Part shown: positions 32,742 to 39,760 of the stretch, piece by piece
Numbering within the stretch: position 1 is the stretch's first letter
How the letters are laid out: every line of letters begins with the position of its first letter
Source of the DNA: Halomarina oriensis
GTDB taxonomy: Archaea > Halobacteriota > Halobacteria > Halobacteriales > Haloarculaceae
Length of the DNA stretch: 64,000 nucleotides
Assembly: GCF_009791395.1 (NCBI RefSeq)
Contig: NZ_WSZK01000036.1
Span: 1 to 64,000 of the forward strand
Direction of reading: 5' to 3'
Program-made: the position numbers and the translations under genes
The notes under the pieces: generated by a model
What the model was told of the DNA's origin: nothing
Database searches by the model: none
The model's input: the letters and a program-made list of their open reading frames with translations, nothing else

Positions 32742-33035
32742 TCATGCTTCAACCCGAAGAGCGTCAGCATCCAGCGCGGCCGGCGAGCCATCACCGACGT
32801 GTCGTGCTTCCGCGCCAGTCCACAGGTAGGCGTGTTCGCGCGAGCAGTGGCGGCAGGGATAGGCGGCGACGACGCGCTCGCGGTCGAGGACACAATACTC
32901 GACGGGCGTGGTCAGCGCGGTCGCCACCAGCACGTCGTCGGGGCTGTGCGGACACTGTAGCGTGACCGACGGCGTCCGCTGGCCGGCCCACCACCGACGA
33001 AGCGAGTCGATGAGACGGTCAGGCACTGCCGTCAC
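32742..33035 (-). CDS. Zinc-binding hypothetical protein
   Basis: 97 residues from a GTG at 33035 inside the end of the upstream gene (a GTG at 33026 is also possible). Metal ligands: CPHS at residues 28-31, then CVLD and CRHCSREH about 30 residues later. Reads as a ribbon with His ligands. Confidence 0.6.
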   Translation of the reverse strand: MTAVPDRLIDSLRRWWAGQRTPSVTLQCPHSPDDVLVATALTTPVEYCVLDRERVVAAYPCRHCSREHAYLWTGAEARHVGDGSPAALDADALRVEA

Positions 33036-33381
33036 CCCACGCAATTTCGCTTTCGCGTTCGTGCCACGGGCCGTCGACGTCTTCGCCACAGTTCAGACAC
33101 CGGTAGACGTTACGCTCGTACGTCGTGATGCGGTCGCCGGCGTCGTACTCTTCAGTCTCGCTGCCTTGCTCGCGGCGAAGGTGACCGTACCCACCGTGGT
33201 CGCGCGCTTCCATGTCGAGTAGCGACTGCAACCATCGCAGGTCGGTCGGCTGGAACTCCGCGCCTCTGTGCCTCAACAATCGGTGGGCCACACAGTCACA
33301 CACCGAGGGCTTACCGAACCGAGTGAGCAGCGGTATCACGTCGGCGCGACGGACTTCACCGAAAAATAGCATCTCGCTCAC
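33019..33381 (-). CDS. Zinc-binding hypothetical protein, 120 aa
   Basis: GTG at 33381 overlaps the upstream stop (GTGA); an ATG three codons on is the other choice. Helical N-terminal half with CDC, and a ribbon [17 protein letters not shown] near the end. The H-E-R-E-S stretch gives further metal ligands. Confidence 0.65.
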   Translation of the reverse strand: MSEMLFFGEVRRADVIPLLTRFGKPSVCDCVAHRLLRHRGAEFQPTDLRWLQSLLDMEARDHGGYGHLRREQGSETEEYDAGDRITTYERNVYRCLNCGEDVDGPWHERESEIAWGDGSA

Positions 33382-33815
33382 GCCACCACCCCACTCGCAA
33401 TCTCGGCGAGCGTCATGCCCTCGGCGTAGGCGGTCTCTTTCTTCACGCGGTAGTTCCCGCCGTCGGTCCGATACAGCGTCTCGGGCGCGAGAAAGCGCCA
33501 GCCCGAATCGTCGGTCCCATAGTTGGGGTCGCCGTGTTTCGCATCGAAGCGCACGCCCACCAGCGCCCGCGCGCCGAAGTTCTCGGCGAAGTATTCGAGC
33601 GCCTCGACCTCTTCCTCGTCGAGATAGATGGGCTGGCCGGCGGAGGCCTTCGCCTCGATTGCGACGAAGACACCGCCGTTGCCCGCGAGGACGTCCGGAA
33701 GGGGCCGGTCGGTGCTCGACCCGCTCGCCGGCGCGCGCATCAACGCCATCCCCAGCGCGTCGAGCAGGGTGACGAGTTCGCGCTCCCGACGCGTGCCCTT
33801 GGTGTTCCGGGGCAC
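33378..33815 (-). CDS. hjc: Holliday junction resolvase (Hjc-type)
   Basis: 145 residues. The archaeal Hjc layout is clear: basic start [15 protein letters not shown] (catalytic Glu 11 or 13), then [18 protein letters not shown] (Asp 41) and [10 protein letters not shown] (Glu 54, Lys 56). The enzyme cuts four-way junctions and would resolve branched viral DNA before packaging. GTG start, overlapping the upstream stop by one base. Confidence 0.88.
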   Translation of the reverse strand: MPRNTKGTRRERELVTLLDALGMALMRAPASGSSTDRPLPDVLAGNGGVFVAIEAKASAGQPIYLDEEEVEALEYFAENFGARALVGVRFDAKHGDPNYGTDDSGWRFLAPETLYRTDGGNYRVKKETAYAEGMTLAEIASGVVA

Positions 33816-33979
33816 TACAGCACCACCGGAAACGGGACGACTCCCGCCATCGATAGCACGAGCCAGACGACGAGGATAGTGATGGCGAGGAGCAAGCCAT
33901 AGACGAGTGCGTACCCGACGACGGCAACGAGGACGATTCCGCCCCCGAAGACGAGTTGTCTGAGTAGGTCAGTAGTCAT
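33815..33979 (-). CDS. Small single-span membrane protein, 54 aa
   Basis: Nearly all hydrophobic after the first eight residues ([18 protein letters not shown], then [18 protein letters not shown]), long enough for one or two spans. ATG at 33979 overlaps the upstream stop (ATGA). Confidence 0.6.
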   Translation of the reverse strand: MTTDLLRQLVFGGGIVLVAVVGYALVYGLLLAITILVVWLVLSMAGVVPFPVVL

Positions 33980-34209
33980 GCGTGGGTTGAGGGAGCCTGC
34001 GTGTGTTGCCACGTCACGAGACAGCGCGGGCTGCACGCGACGGGAACGGGCGTGTCGAGCGTCCCGACCGGACAGACCGGGGCGCGGTGAGCCGGGCCGT
34101 GATACGGCAACTCGAAGACGACCGTCGAGAGCGTCGGCGTCGAGACGAGCGTCGCCCCACAGTGGCGACACTGAACGGCGCGACGGTCACGGACGGGGTC
34201 GAACGTCAC
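33976..34209 (-). CDS. Zinc-binding protein, 77 aa
   Basis: GTG at 34209 overlaps the stop of a 13-residue leader. CRHCG at residues 14-18 and C-P...C-S-P-R-C near 46-63 form a ribbon. The longer upstream frame would cross the promoter box and is rejected. Confidence 0.65.
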   Translation of the reverse strand: MTFDPVRDRRAVQCRHCGATLVSTPTLSTVVFELPYHGPAHRAPVCPVGTLDTPVPVACSPRCLVTWQHTQAPSTHA

Positions 34210-34247
34210 TGCGACCCCGCAAACAGCGTGTGTCGAAGGCGATTCAC
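34206..34247 (-). CDS. Leader peptide, 13 aa
   Basis: MNRLRHTLFAGSQ from a GTG at 34247, 22 bases behind a promoter box. Its TGA overlaps the GTG of the zinc gene, the same arrangement as at 31854 and 37886. Confidence 0.45.
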   Translation of the reverse strand: MNRLRHTLFAGSQ

Positions 34248-34269
34248 ACCCAGTGGTCGCGCTGGGTCG

Positions 34270-34282
34270 CTCTTGAGTAGGG
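34270..34282 (-). promoter_or_regulatory. Promoter box (P-box), site 6
   Basis: CCCTACTCAAGAG, 22 bases before a GTG at 34247 that opens a leader peptide. Located 6 bases past the stop of the gene at 34289. Confidence 0.65.
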
Positions 34283-34288
34283 GCCGAA

Positions 34289-34801
34289 TCACCGGCTATC
34301 GAGCGTCGCGTTGTCTTCGAGCGAGCGCTTCTGCAGCGGGTTGCCATCCGCCCGGTAGGAGTCATCGTGTCGGCCGAGGTGGTCGTGAAACGGGTCCCGA
34401 GCGAGAATGGTGTGGCGGGCGTTGATGACTGCGAGGGCGAGTTGCCCGACGTAGTGGCCGTCGTCCTGAGTCTCGTGAAACTCGTCGGTGTAGAACTCCG
34501 GGGTTGGGTAGTACCGCGCCATCCCCGTGTCGGTCGTGTTGTTCGCCCGCAGGACGACCGCGTCCCGGAGCATCGGAGCGTATGTCTTCAGTTTCGTCTC
34601 CGCCGCCTGCCAGCCGGTGTCCGAGGCGAGCCGAGCGTAGACGTGATTCGAGTCTGTCGTCCACGCCCGAATCCCCTCGTCGACGGCGACCGTCGCGGCG
34701 AGGTCAGCCGTCGCGTCCCACGCGTCGTGAGAGTCCTCGCGGGTGAATTCGTACGCCGACGCCGGGCGGCCGCGAAGGGTGAGGACCGTCCATCCCACCA
34801 T
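34289..34801 (-). CDS. Hypothetical protein
   Basis: 170 residues. The region YYPTPEFYTDEFHETQDDGH, followed by LALAVINARHTILARDPFHD, is distinctive but not assigned. It directly follows the HD gene (1-base overlap), so it may act with it. Confidence 0.65.
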   Translation of the reverse strand: MVGWTVLTLRGRPASAYEFTREDSHDAWDATADLAATVAVDEGIRAWTTDSNHVYARLASDTGWQAAETKLKTYAPMLRDAVVLRANNTTDTGMARYYPTPEFYTDEFHETQDDGHYVGQLALAVINARHTILARDPFHDHLGRHDDSYRADGNPLQKRSLEDNATLDSR

Positions 34802-35412
34802 TACTCGACCACCTGCAGGTCACGACCGGCGAGTTCCTCGGGTAACGGCCCGTCGACGGCACAGGTAATCGTCTCGGTCGAAGCCATCATGTCCGCCGTA
34901 TGCACGAGGTCTTCGAGGTCCGACAGCGGCCGTGGCCCCGCGTACCAAGCACCCATGTGCGTCTCGACGGCCCGCGCGACGCGACGGGGGAGCGTCGACT
35001 CTCGCCGGATGACCCGCGCCATCCGTAGGTCGTGGTCGTCCGTCGCCCCCGCCTGTGGGGTCTCGGGTGACCCGTTCTTGCGCTGGTCGTGGAGGATGAC
35101 GGCCGCTCGTGCACAGTCGATGTCGTAGCCGGTGAGGCGCTCTTGACCCACGTACGTCGGGGCGAGGCGTTCGAGGGCCGTCCCGAGCATCAGCGTGTGA
35201 ATCCAGAGGCCGTGTTCTCCGCGACACTGTGGGTGGTGATACCCACTCGTCGAGGCCGGCACGCGCCAGAAGTACGCCGGAGCGCGCGCAGTGAGGGCAA
35301 TCGTCTCGGCGCGAATCGCATCGTTCTCGATACGCTCGATGCTCGGAAGACGACGAACGACGTCTTCGGCGTCGAGTAGTTGTGTTGCCGTAGTCGATTG
35401 GGGAGATTGCAC
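34801..35412 (-). CDS. HD-domain phosphohydrolase
   Basis: 203 residues from a GTG at 35412. HD signature in order: H72 (GLWIHTL), H108-D109 (AVILHDQRKNG), H152 (VETHMGAW) and D174 (LVHTADMM). The family removes phosphate from nucleotides or signalling nucleotides using metal. It could adjust nucleotide pools or cut host signal molecules; the substrate is unknown. Leaderless promoter box 22 bases upstream. Confidence 0.78.
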   Translation of the reverse strand: MQSPQSTTATQLLDAEDVVRRLPSIERIENDAIRAETIALTARAPAYFWRVPASTSGYHHPQCRGEHGLWIHTLMLGTALERLAPTYVGQERLTGYDIDCARAAVILHDQRKNGSPETPQAGATDDHDLRMARVIRRESTLPRRVARAVETHMGAWYAGPRPLSDLEDLVHTADMMASTETITCAVDGPLPEELAGRDLQVVE

Positions 35413-35434
35413 AGGTAGACCACGCCTTGGCCTG

Positions 35435-35447
35435 CTCTTGAGTAGGG
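35435..35447 (-). promoter_or_regulatory. Promoter box (P-box), site 7
   Basis: CCCTACTCAAGAG, 22 bases before the GTG at 35412 of the HD-domain gene. It starts 2 bases past the stop of the small gene at 35450. Confidence 0.7.
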
Positions 35448-35449
35448 GT

Positions 35450-35605
35450 TCACGAGCGGTCGCGGACCGGCGTTACGTCGTCAATTGTCCGGACGGTCAC
35501 TCGATGAAAACACAACGCGCACAGGTCGTCAGCCCACACCGCGACGTCGTGGGGGCACTGCCGGCCGTCGAACTTTCGGATGGCCCGACACCGTCGCGGG
35601 CTCAC
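35450..35605 (-). CDS. Zinc-binding protein, 51 aa
   Basis: GTG at 35605 overlaps the upstream stop (GTGA). Cysteines at 6, 17, 29 and 32 (CPHD, CALC) suit a zinc site. It ends just before the HD gene's promoter box. Confidence 0.6.
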   Translation of the reverse strand: MSPRRCRAIRKFDGRQCPHDVAVWADDLCALCFHRVTVRTIDDVTPVRDRS

Positions 35606-35847
35606 AGCGGCCGCACCCGCGCGAAGGCGGTGTCGATGAGTGGCTGTTGGACATCTTCGTCGTCCGTGCCAGGGTCGAGAATCGCCCGACGCTGGGCGCG
35701 CCCGTCCGTGGTGGAGCGGTAGACACAGACGATGTGAGCCGGCCCCGACTCGCTGGCGTCCGTCTCGGGGGCGACCGCCGAGCGATACGGCGGGTCACGG
35801 CGGTGACTCACTGGTGGATACTCAAGGGTTGCGGCGTCGATGGCCAT
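35602..35847 (-). CDS. Small hypothetical protein, 81 aa
   Basis: Starts MAIDAATLEYPPVSHRRD. A central strand (AHIVCVYRSTTDGRAQ) and an acidic helix follow. Unrecognised. A 4-base gap separates it from the zinc gene upstream. Confidence 0.6.
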   Translation of the reverse strand: MAIDAATLEYPPVSHRRDPPYRSAVAPETDASESGPAHIVCVYRSTTDGRAQRRAILDPGTDDEDVQQPLIDTAFARVRPL

Positions 35848-35851
35848 CGTC

Positions 35852-36058
35852 TCAGTTCGTGCGGCGGCCACGCTTGGTGACCGCCGGGACGTGGCCCGTC
35901 TCGTCGGTGTGTTCGGTTGCGAGCGTCTTCGTCGCCGCGTGGACCGCAACAGACTGTGGTGAGCCCGGCGGGTGTTCGACGACGGACCGAACGTCGACGT
36001 CCTCGCACTTCGGACAGTCGAGCGTGATGACCGTCCGCTGGAGCGTCTCGCTCGTCAT
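35852..36058 (-). CDS. Small zinc-type protein, 68 aa
   Basis: MTSETLQRTVITLDCPKCED start overlaps the upstream stop (ATGA). Only one CxxC pair is present, so it may bind zinc as a dimer. Basic end (TKRGRRTN). Confidence 0.6.
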   Translation of the reverse strand: MTSETLQRTVITLDCPKCEDVDVRSVVEHPPGSPQSVAVHAATKTLATEHTDETGHVPAVTKRGRRTN

Positions 36059-36459
36059 GGAAAGAACACGTTCTCCTCGGTCGGGTATCGCTCGGCGTCC
36101 CACGCGACAACGCGCACGATATCGCAGTCAGCCAGGTGGTCGATGAACTGGTAGTTATACCGCATCCCCACCGGGACGTCCTCGTAGTCGGGCCAGAGTT
36201 CGATAGGTGCGTTGTTCAAGAGCGCGTAGGTTTCGCGTACCTCACCGTCGTAGACGAACTCGATGGCTTTCTCACCCCACGTATCCCCGAAGGTATAGCG
36301 CATGACCGGCGAGAGCACACCCGGCTTGTACTCAAAGTCGCCCTCGACGTCCATCGGACAGAACTCCCCACCGATCTCCGTCGTCACGACGCCCTCGCCG
36401 AGTGCGACGTACTCCTCTGGCGTCCGTGAGGTGGTTTCGGTGTCTTCAGCACCATTCAT
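36055..36459 (-). CDS. Hypothetical protein, 134 aa
   Basis: ATG at 36459 overlaps the upstream stop (ATGA). Beta-rich centre (VMRYTFGDTWGEKAIEFVYD) and aromatic residues toward the end (RYNYQFIDHLADCDIVRVV). Unrecognised. Confidence 0.65.
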   Translation of the reverse strand: MNGAEDTETTSRTPEEYVALGEGVVTTEIGGEFCPMDVEGDFEYKPGVLSPVMRYTFGDTWGEKAIEFVYDGEVRETYALLNNAPIELWPDYEDVPVGMRYNYQFIDHLADCDIVRVVAWDAERYPTEENVFFP

Positions 36460-36722
36460 ATTCCACACTCCAGCGTCTCGTTGTTGCAACGCGGGCACGT
36501 GTAGTGCCAGCTCTCACCGAGTGCTGGCCCGCTGCTGAGGTGGCGCTCGTGCCACTCGTCGCTGTCGAACGGCTCCCCACAGTTCGGGCAACTCGGGTCG
36601 TGCTCTGGGATAGTTCGGGGGGCTCCCCAGTCTCCCGGCCGGTACTGTTGCTGGTAGACGTCGCCGAGACTCGGCGTACCCTCGTCTCGCACTACCTTCG
36701 GAGCGAACGTATCACCAGTCAT
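36456..36722 (-). CDS. Zinc-ribbon protein, 88 aa
   Basis: CPNCGEPFDSDEWHERH and CPRCNNETLEC form a ribbon with an inserted His-rich loop, as in classical C2H2-C2C2 hybrids. Upstream half is disordered. Confidence 0.7.
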   Translation of the reverse strand: MTGDTFAPKVVRDEGTPSLGDVYQQQYRPGDWGAPRTIPEHDPSCPNCGEPFDSDEWHERHLSSGPALGESWHYTCPRCNNETLECGI

Positions 36723-36910
36723 GGATTCACCGAGAATCCGTCTTCGTCGTAGAACTTCTCGGCACCTTTGCCGATGGGTTTCATCTCAACGAGAACGCCG
36801 AGGCCGTCACAGTTGTCGCAGAACGGCCGCTCCGTCTGTGCGTGGTGGCGTTTGTTCTCGTGGTGGCAGCTCGGACATCGCCATAGCCTCTCGGTGTCTC
36901 TCGCGGTCAT
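36719..36910 (-). CDS. Zinc-ribbon protein, 63 aa
   Basis: CPSCHHENKRHH and CDNCDG pairs. ATG at 36910 overlaps the upstream stop (ATGA). The tail KPIGKGAEKFYDEDGF is probably an amphipathic helix. Confidence 0.65.
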   Translation of the reverse strand: MTARDTERLWRCPSCHHENKRHHAQTERPFCDNCDGLGVLVEMKPIGKGAEKFYDEDGFSVNP

Positions 36911-37065
36911 ATGTAGAGTTCGTAGTAGTGCGTCCCGCACTCGGGGCAGTCGGCTTCGGTGCTCTCACTCAGCTCCTCGACGACGAACGGGACCGACGCG
37001 TGACAGACCTCGCACTCGATCTCCGCGTGATACCGTTTCGTGGACTGTCGTTCGTTGCTACTCAT
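36907..37065 (-). CDS. Zinc-ribbon protein, 52 aa
   Basis: MSSNERQSTKRYHAEIECEV start, CEVCH and CPECG pairs 28 residues apart, ending YYELYI. Overlaps both neighbours. Confidence 0.65.
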   Translation of the reverse strand: MSSNERQSTKRYHAEIECEVCHASVPFVVEELSESTEADCPECGTHYYELYI

Positions 37066-37321
37066 CGTCACCCCTCGGATAGTCGCTCATCGGTAGCACG
37101 GAGTGTTCGTGACTGAGCAACTCCTGACGCTCATCCGAGTAGACGCGCGATTCGCACCAATCGCCGTTGAGGAACCGCACGGTCTTCGTCCAGTGATGGC
37201 CGTGGTTCTGGTCGCGGCGGAGGAACACCGGCCCCCACCCAGTCGCAACGTGGATGCACTTCTCACCGGGTGATTCTCGAAGCTCTTGTAAGACGCCCTG
37301 CGAGGATTCAGTACCGGTCAT
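37058..37321 (-). CDS. Hypothetical protein, 87 aa
   Basis: Starts MTGTESSQGVLQELRESPGE. The core WGPVFLRRDQNHGHHWTKTV is His- and Trp-rich. The opening SSQGVLQ/SSQGV stretch is shared with the starts of the genes at 3560 and 48628 (SSQGVSH, SSQGVYQ). Confidence 0.65.
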   Translation of the reverse strand: MTGTESSQGVLQELRESPGEKCIHVATGWGPVFLRRDQNHGHHWTKTVRFLNGDWCESRVYSDERQELLSHEHSVLPMSDYPRGDDE

Positions 37322-37614
37322 AGTACCGTCACCTCGTCGTCCGTGACGTCGATGACTTCGATGCCGTGGTCGGCCGGGTCGATTCGTAACTCGTCGTCGA
37401 GTTCCTTGGCGACCCAGTGGGTGACCGCGTCGGGCTTCATCGTGCTGTCTCCGGCGTAGATGTCTGCGCCGGCTGTCGCCACGACCGGGTTGTGTCCGCG
37501 GACCTCGGTGGGCTGAATCACGTTGACCCAGTTGTAGACGAGTAGTTCCTTGCCGTCAACCCGGACGTCGATTTCCTCGCGGCGATTGAGCCTCTGCGCA
37601 AAGTTATCGGACAT
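37318..37614 (-). CDS. Hypothetical protein, 98 aa
   Basis: ATG at 37614 (a GTG two codons earlier is also possible). Beta barrel-like pattern (EEIDVRVDGKELLVYNWVNV) with a strand-rich end (IEVIDVTDDEVTVL). Confidence 0.65.
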   Translation of the reverse strand: MSDNFAQRLNRREEIDVRVDGKELLVYNWVNVIQPTEVRGHNPVVATAGADIYAGDSTMKPDAVTHWVAKELDDELRIDPADHGIEVIDVTDDEVTVL

Positions 37615-37616
37615 GG

Positions 37617-37889
37617 TCACACCCTCACGAACGAGCTGGGGCTGACGCCCGGCTCTGTCTTCGCGTGTGCGTCGCGCTCGTCCTCGCCAGTACACTTCGT
37701 GTGGCAGACGGGACAGCGGTACTCGTTGGTTTCGTCGGCGATCTCCACCGCGACGTCGTGGCCGCGACTCCCCTCGTGGAAGCCGGCCCGCCTTTCCGCG
37801 ACGTGGCGCGGGAACAGGCCGTCGTCGGTCGTGTCGGCCGTTATCTCACAGCCCTGCCGACAGACCAGTCGGTATCGGGTCCTCGTCAT
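37617..37889 (-). CDS. Zinc-finger protein, 90 aa
   Basis: CRQGC near residue 10 and YRCPVCHTKCTGEDERDAH near residue 58: the latter is a finger with Cys and His ligands. ATG at 37889 overlaps the stop of a 26-residue leader. Confidence 0.65.
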   Translation of the reverse strand: MTRTRYRLVCRQGCEITADTTDDGLFPRHVAERRAGFHEGSRGHDVAVEIADETNEYRCPVCHTKCTGEDERDAHAKTEPGVSPSSFVRV

Positions 37890-37966
37890 CGGGCCATCTC
37901 GCCCCCGTGTCGGTCGCGCCGGTGCTGAAGAAGTTCGTGGTCTGTTGTGTCTCTTCCTTGCGCCAT
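37886..37966 (-). CDS. Leader peptide or small gene, 26 aa
   Basis: MAQGRDTTDHELLQHRRDRH and six more residues, from an ATG at 37966 placed 21 bases after a promoter box. Its stop overlaps the next ATG (ATGA). Charged, helical. Confidence 0.5.
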   Translation of the reverse strand: MAQGRDTTDHELLQHRRDRHGGEMAR

Positions 37967-37987
37967 ACCCACACTCTCACCTACCCA

Positions 37988-38000
37988 CTCTTGAGTAGGG
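37988..38000 (-). promoter_or_regulatory. Promoter box (P-box), site 8
   Basis: CCCTACTCAAGAG, 21 bases before the ATG at 37966. It starts the zinc-gene operon that runs to about 35.45 kb, 8 bases past the stop of the RepH-like gene. Confidence 0.7.
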
Positions 38001-38008
38001 GTCGGGGC

Positions 38009-39760
38009 TCAATCGGCCGCGGCCATCGCCAGCGTCGCCTGTTGGGCATCCGGAGCCACACCGTACGTGACCGTCGTTTCCCAACGCGGCTCGGGAACCC
38101 ACGATGCCGTCTCGTCGAGCAACACACCAAGCACTCGAAGATACGGCCCGAGCCACGGCCAGTGGTCGAGCAGGCGCTCGGGAGGTGGCGACCCGACAGA
38201 GAGCGCCGCCCAACAGTCCTCTAACGGACGGCGGTCGACTCCACAGTCACCGAGAACGTCGTGCAGACACGCCGCCAGCGACGGAACGTGGTCGTGGGCC
38301 GTCCAGTCACCGACGAGATACTGCGGGCGACAGCCCACGGCGTACTCGTGGCGCTCCTCACGCGTCGGCAACCGGACTCGCCACCCATCGTCAGTGGTCA
38401 GGAGTCCAAGCCGCTGAAGCGCCACCAACGTCTCGCGGTTGTTCCGGACGCTCTGGGTGGTGACGCCCGCTCGCTCGGCGAGTTCCCGTTGAGTCGAGGC
38501 CGGGCCGCCGCGAAGCAACGCCGCGACGATAGCCCGGACCGTCGGCGTCACGTCGAACGGGAGACCGGCCAAGAAGACTCGCTCGTCGGCCTGCCCAAAC
38601 GCCCACCGAAGTTCGTCGAGATACGGCGCACGCTCCTCGCCAGCGTCCTGGCCTTGCAGTCGCCACAACCCCTCAGCCAGCGCCCACGGCGACGGGGCGA
38701 ACAGACGTGCCAACGCCACCGTCTGGCGGGTCGACGCCATCCGCTTGGCCGACAACACTCGCTCGGCCGTCCGGCGCAGCGCCGGCGTCGCGTCGGTGAC
38801 GATACGCTGCCGACACAAGAACGGCTCGAACGACTCGGCGTCTTCTTGCAGGCGGTCGTCAAGGTGCGTATGAAGACGAGTGAGCGCCGGGCGAAACGCC
38901 TTGACGCCCTGGCCCCGGACGATCCACGACCCGATGACCGTCCCCGAGGGGTCGACCGGGTCGACCGTCGGCGCACCCAGACTCCGCGCCTGTTTTGCCG
39001 AGCGCGGCTCGTAGAGACACCGAAACGCCGACTGACAACCAATCCGCGAGGAGATAGCCGTCTGCGTGGCGATGAACTCCGCCAGGTGTCGCGCCACGAT
39101 ATCCGTCTCCCGCTGGCCGTTGTTCGCCAGTGCCGAACACGTCAACTCCCGCGTCACCGAGACGTCGAGCAGGTCGAAGACGTGTGTGAGCGTCCCCAAC
39201 AGGCCGTGGGCCTCTCGAAGAACCTCACTCGCCACCTCCCAGTCGATTTCGCCATCGTTGATATCGCCAGACCGGACCAACAGGCCATCACGAGCCTGCC
39301 GAATCCGACGGCGGAACTCCGACGCCTCACAGTCCGTCGGTAACCACCCGACCTGTGGCCCGTGTTGAAGCACCCACCGGTTGCCGTCCAGCAACGCCCC
39401 GAGCGAATCGTCGTTCTCACGCAGTCGCTCGTCGGTGAGAATCCGGTCGAGGACCTGGTCAGCGGCCAACGCACCGCAAAGGCGCACCGCTGTGTAGACC
39501 ATGAGCGGTGAGACCTCCACCGACACCGCGACCTCGTCCATCCCCTCCGGTGCGGAGACGTGGCGCTCCCAGTTATCGCCACGCTCCGGTGCAGGCTCGT
39601 CGAACAGCCCGAGTTCGCCCGCCTCGACCGCTCCTGCGGTGGCGTGGTGGCGGGCCAACGACAGACAGCGGACGGCCGCCCCCTCCGCCGACCACCCAGC
39701 CCCAGCCGACCCCACCCCATCGGCGGGGGCGGCCTCTCCCGAGTCTGTCCGGGGGGACAC
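38009..39760 (-). CDS. RepH-like replication protein, C-terminal part
   Basis: 583 residues from a GTG at 39760. Mostly helical, with a helix-turn-helix near 440-470 (STQRELAERAGVTTQSVRNN) and a wing (GLLTTDDGWRVRLPTREER). In phiCh1, as I recall it, the RepH-type replication protein is split into two adjacent genes beside a ParA gene, and the layout here is the same. The upstream coding part merges into this gene at a run of eight Gs in a different frame, so both may once have been one protein. The functional name is from context and memory, not from a clear motif. Confidence 0.6.
   Translation of the reverse strand: MSPRTDSGEAAPADGVGSAGAGWSAEGAAVRCLSLARHHATAGAVEAGELGLFDEPAPERGDNWERHVSAPEGMDEVAVSVEVSPLMVYTAVRLCGALAADQVLDRILTDERLRENDDSLGALLDGNRWVLQHGPQVGWLPTDCEASEFRRRIRQARDGLLVRSGDINDGEIDWEVASEVLREAHGLLGTLTHVFDLLDVSVTRELTCSALANNGQRETDIVARHLAEFIATQTAISSRIGCQSAFRCLYEPRSAKQARSLGAPTVDPVDPSGTVIGSWIVRGQGVKAFRPALTRLHTHLDDRLQEDAESFEPFLCRQRIVTDATPALRRTAERVLSAKRMASTRQTVALARLFAPSPWALAEGLWRLQGQDAGEERAPYLDELRWAFGQADERVFLAGLPFDVTPTVRAIVAALLRGGPASTQRELAERAGVTTQSVRNNRETLVALQRLGLLTTDDGWRVRLPTREERHEYAVGCRPQYLVGDWTAHDHVPSLAACLHDVLGDCGVDRRPLEDCWAALSVGSPPPERLLDHWPWLGPYLRVLGVLLDETASWVPEPRWETTVTYGVAPDAQQATLAMAAAD

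Noticed and set aside
33964-33973. Another P-box (TGAGTAGGT)
   Set aside because: It lies inside the coding part of the gene at 33815 and lacks both the CTC flank and the GGG end; no start codon stands at the right distance.
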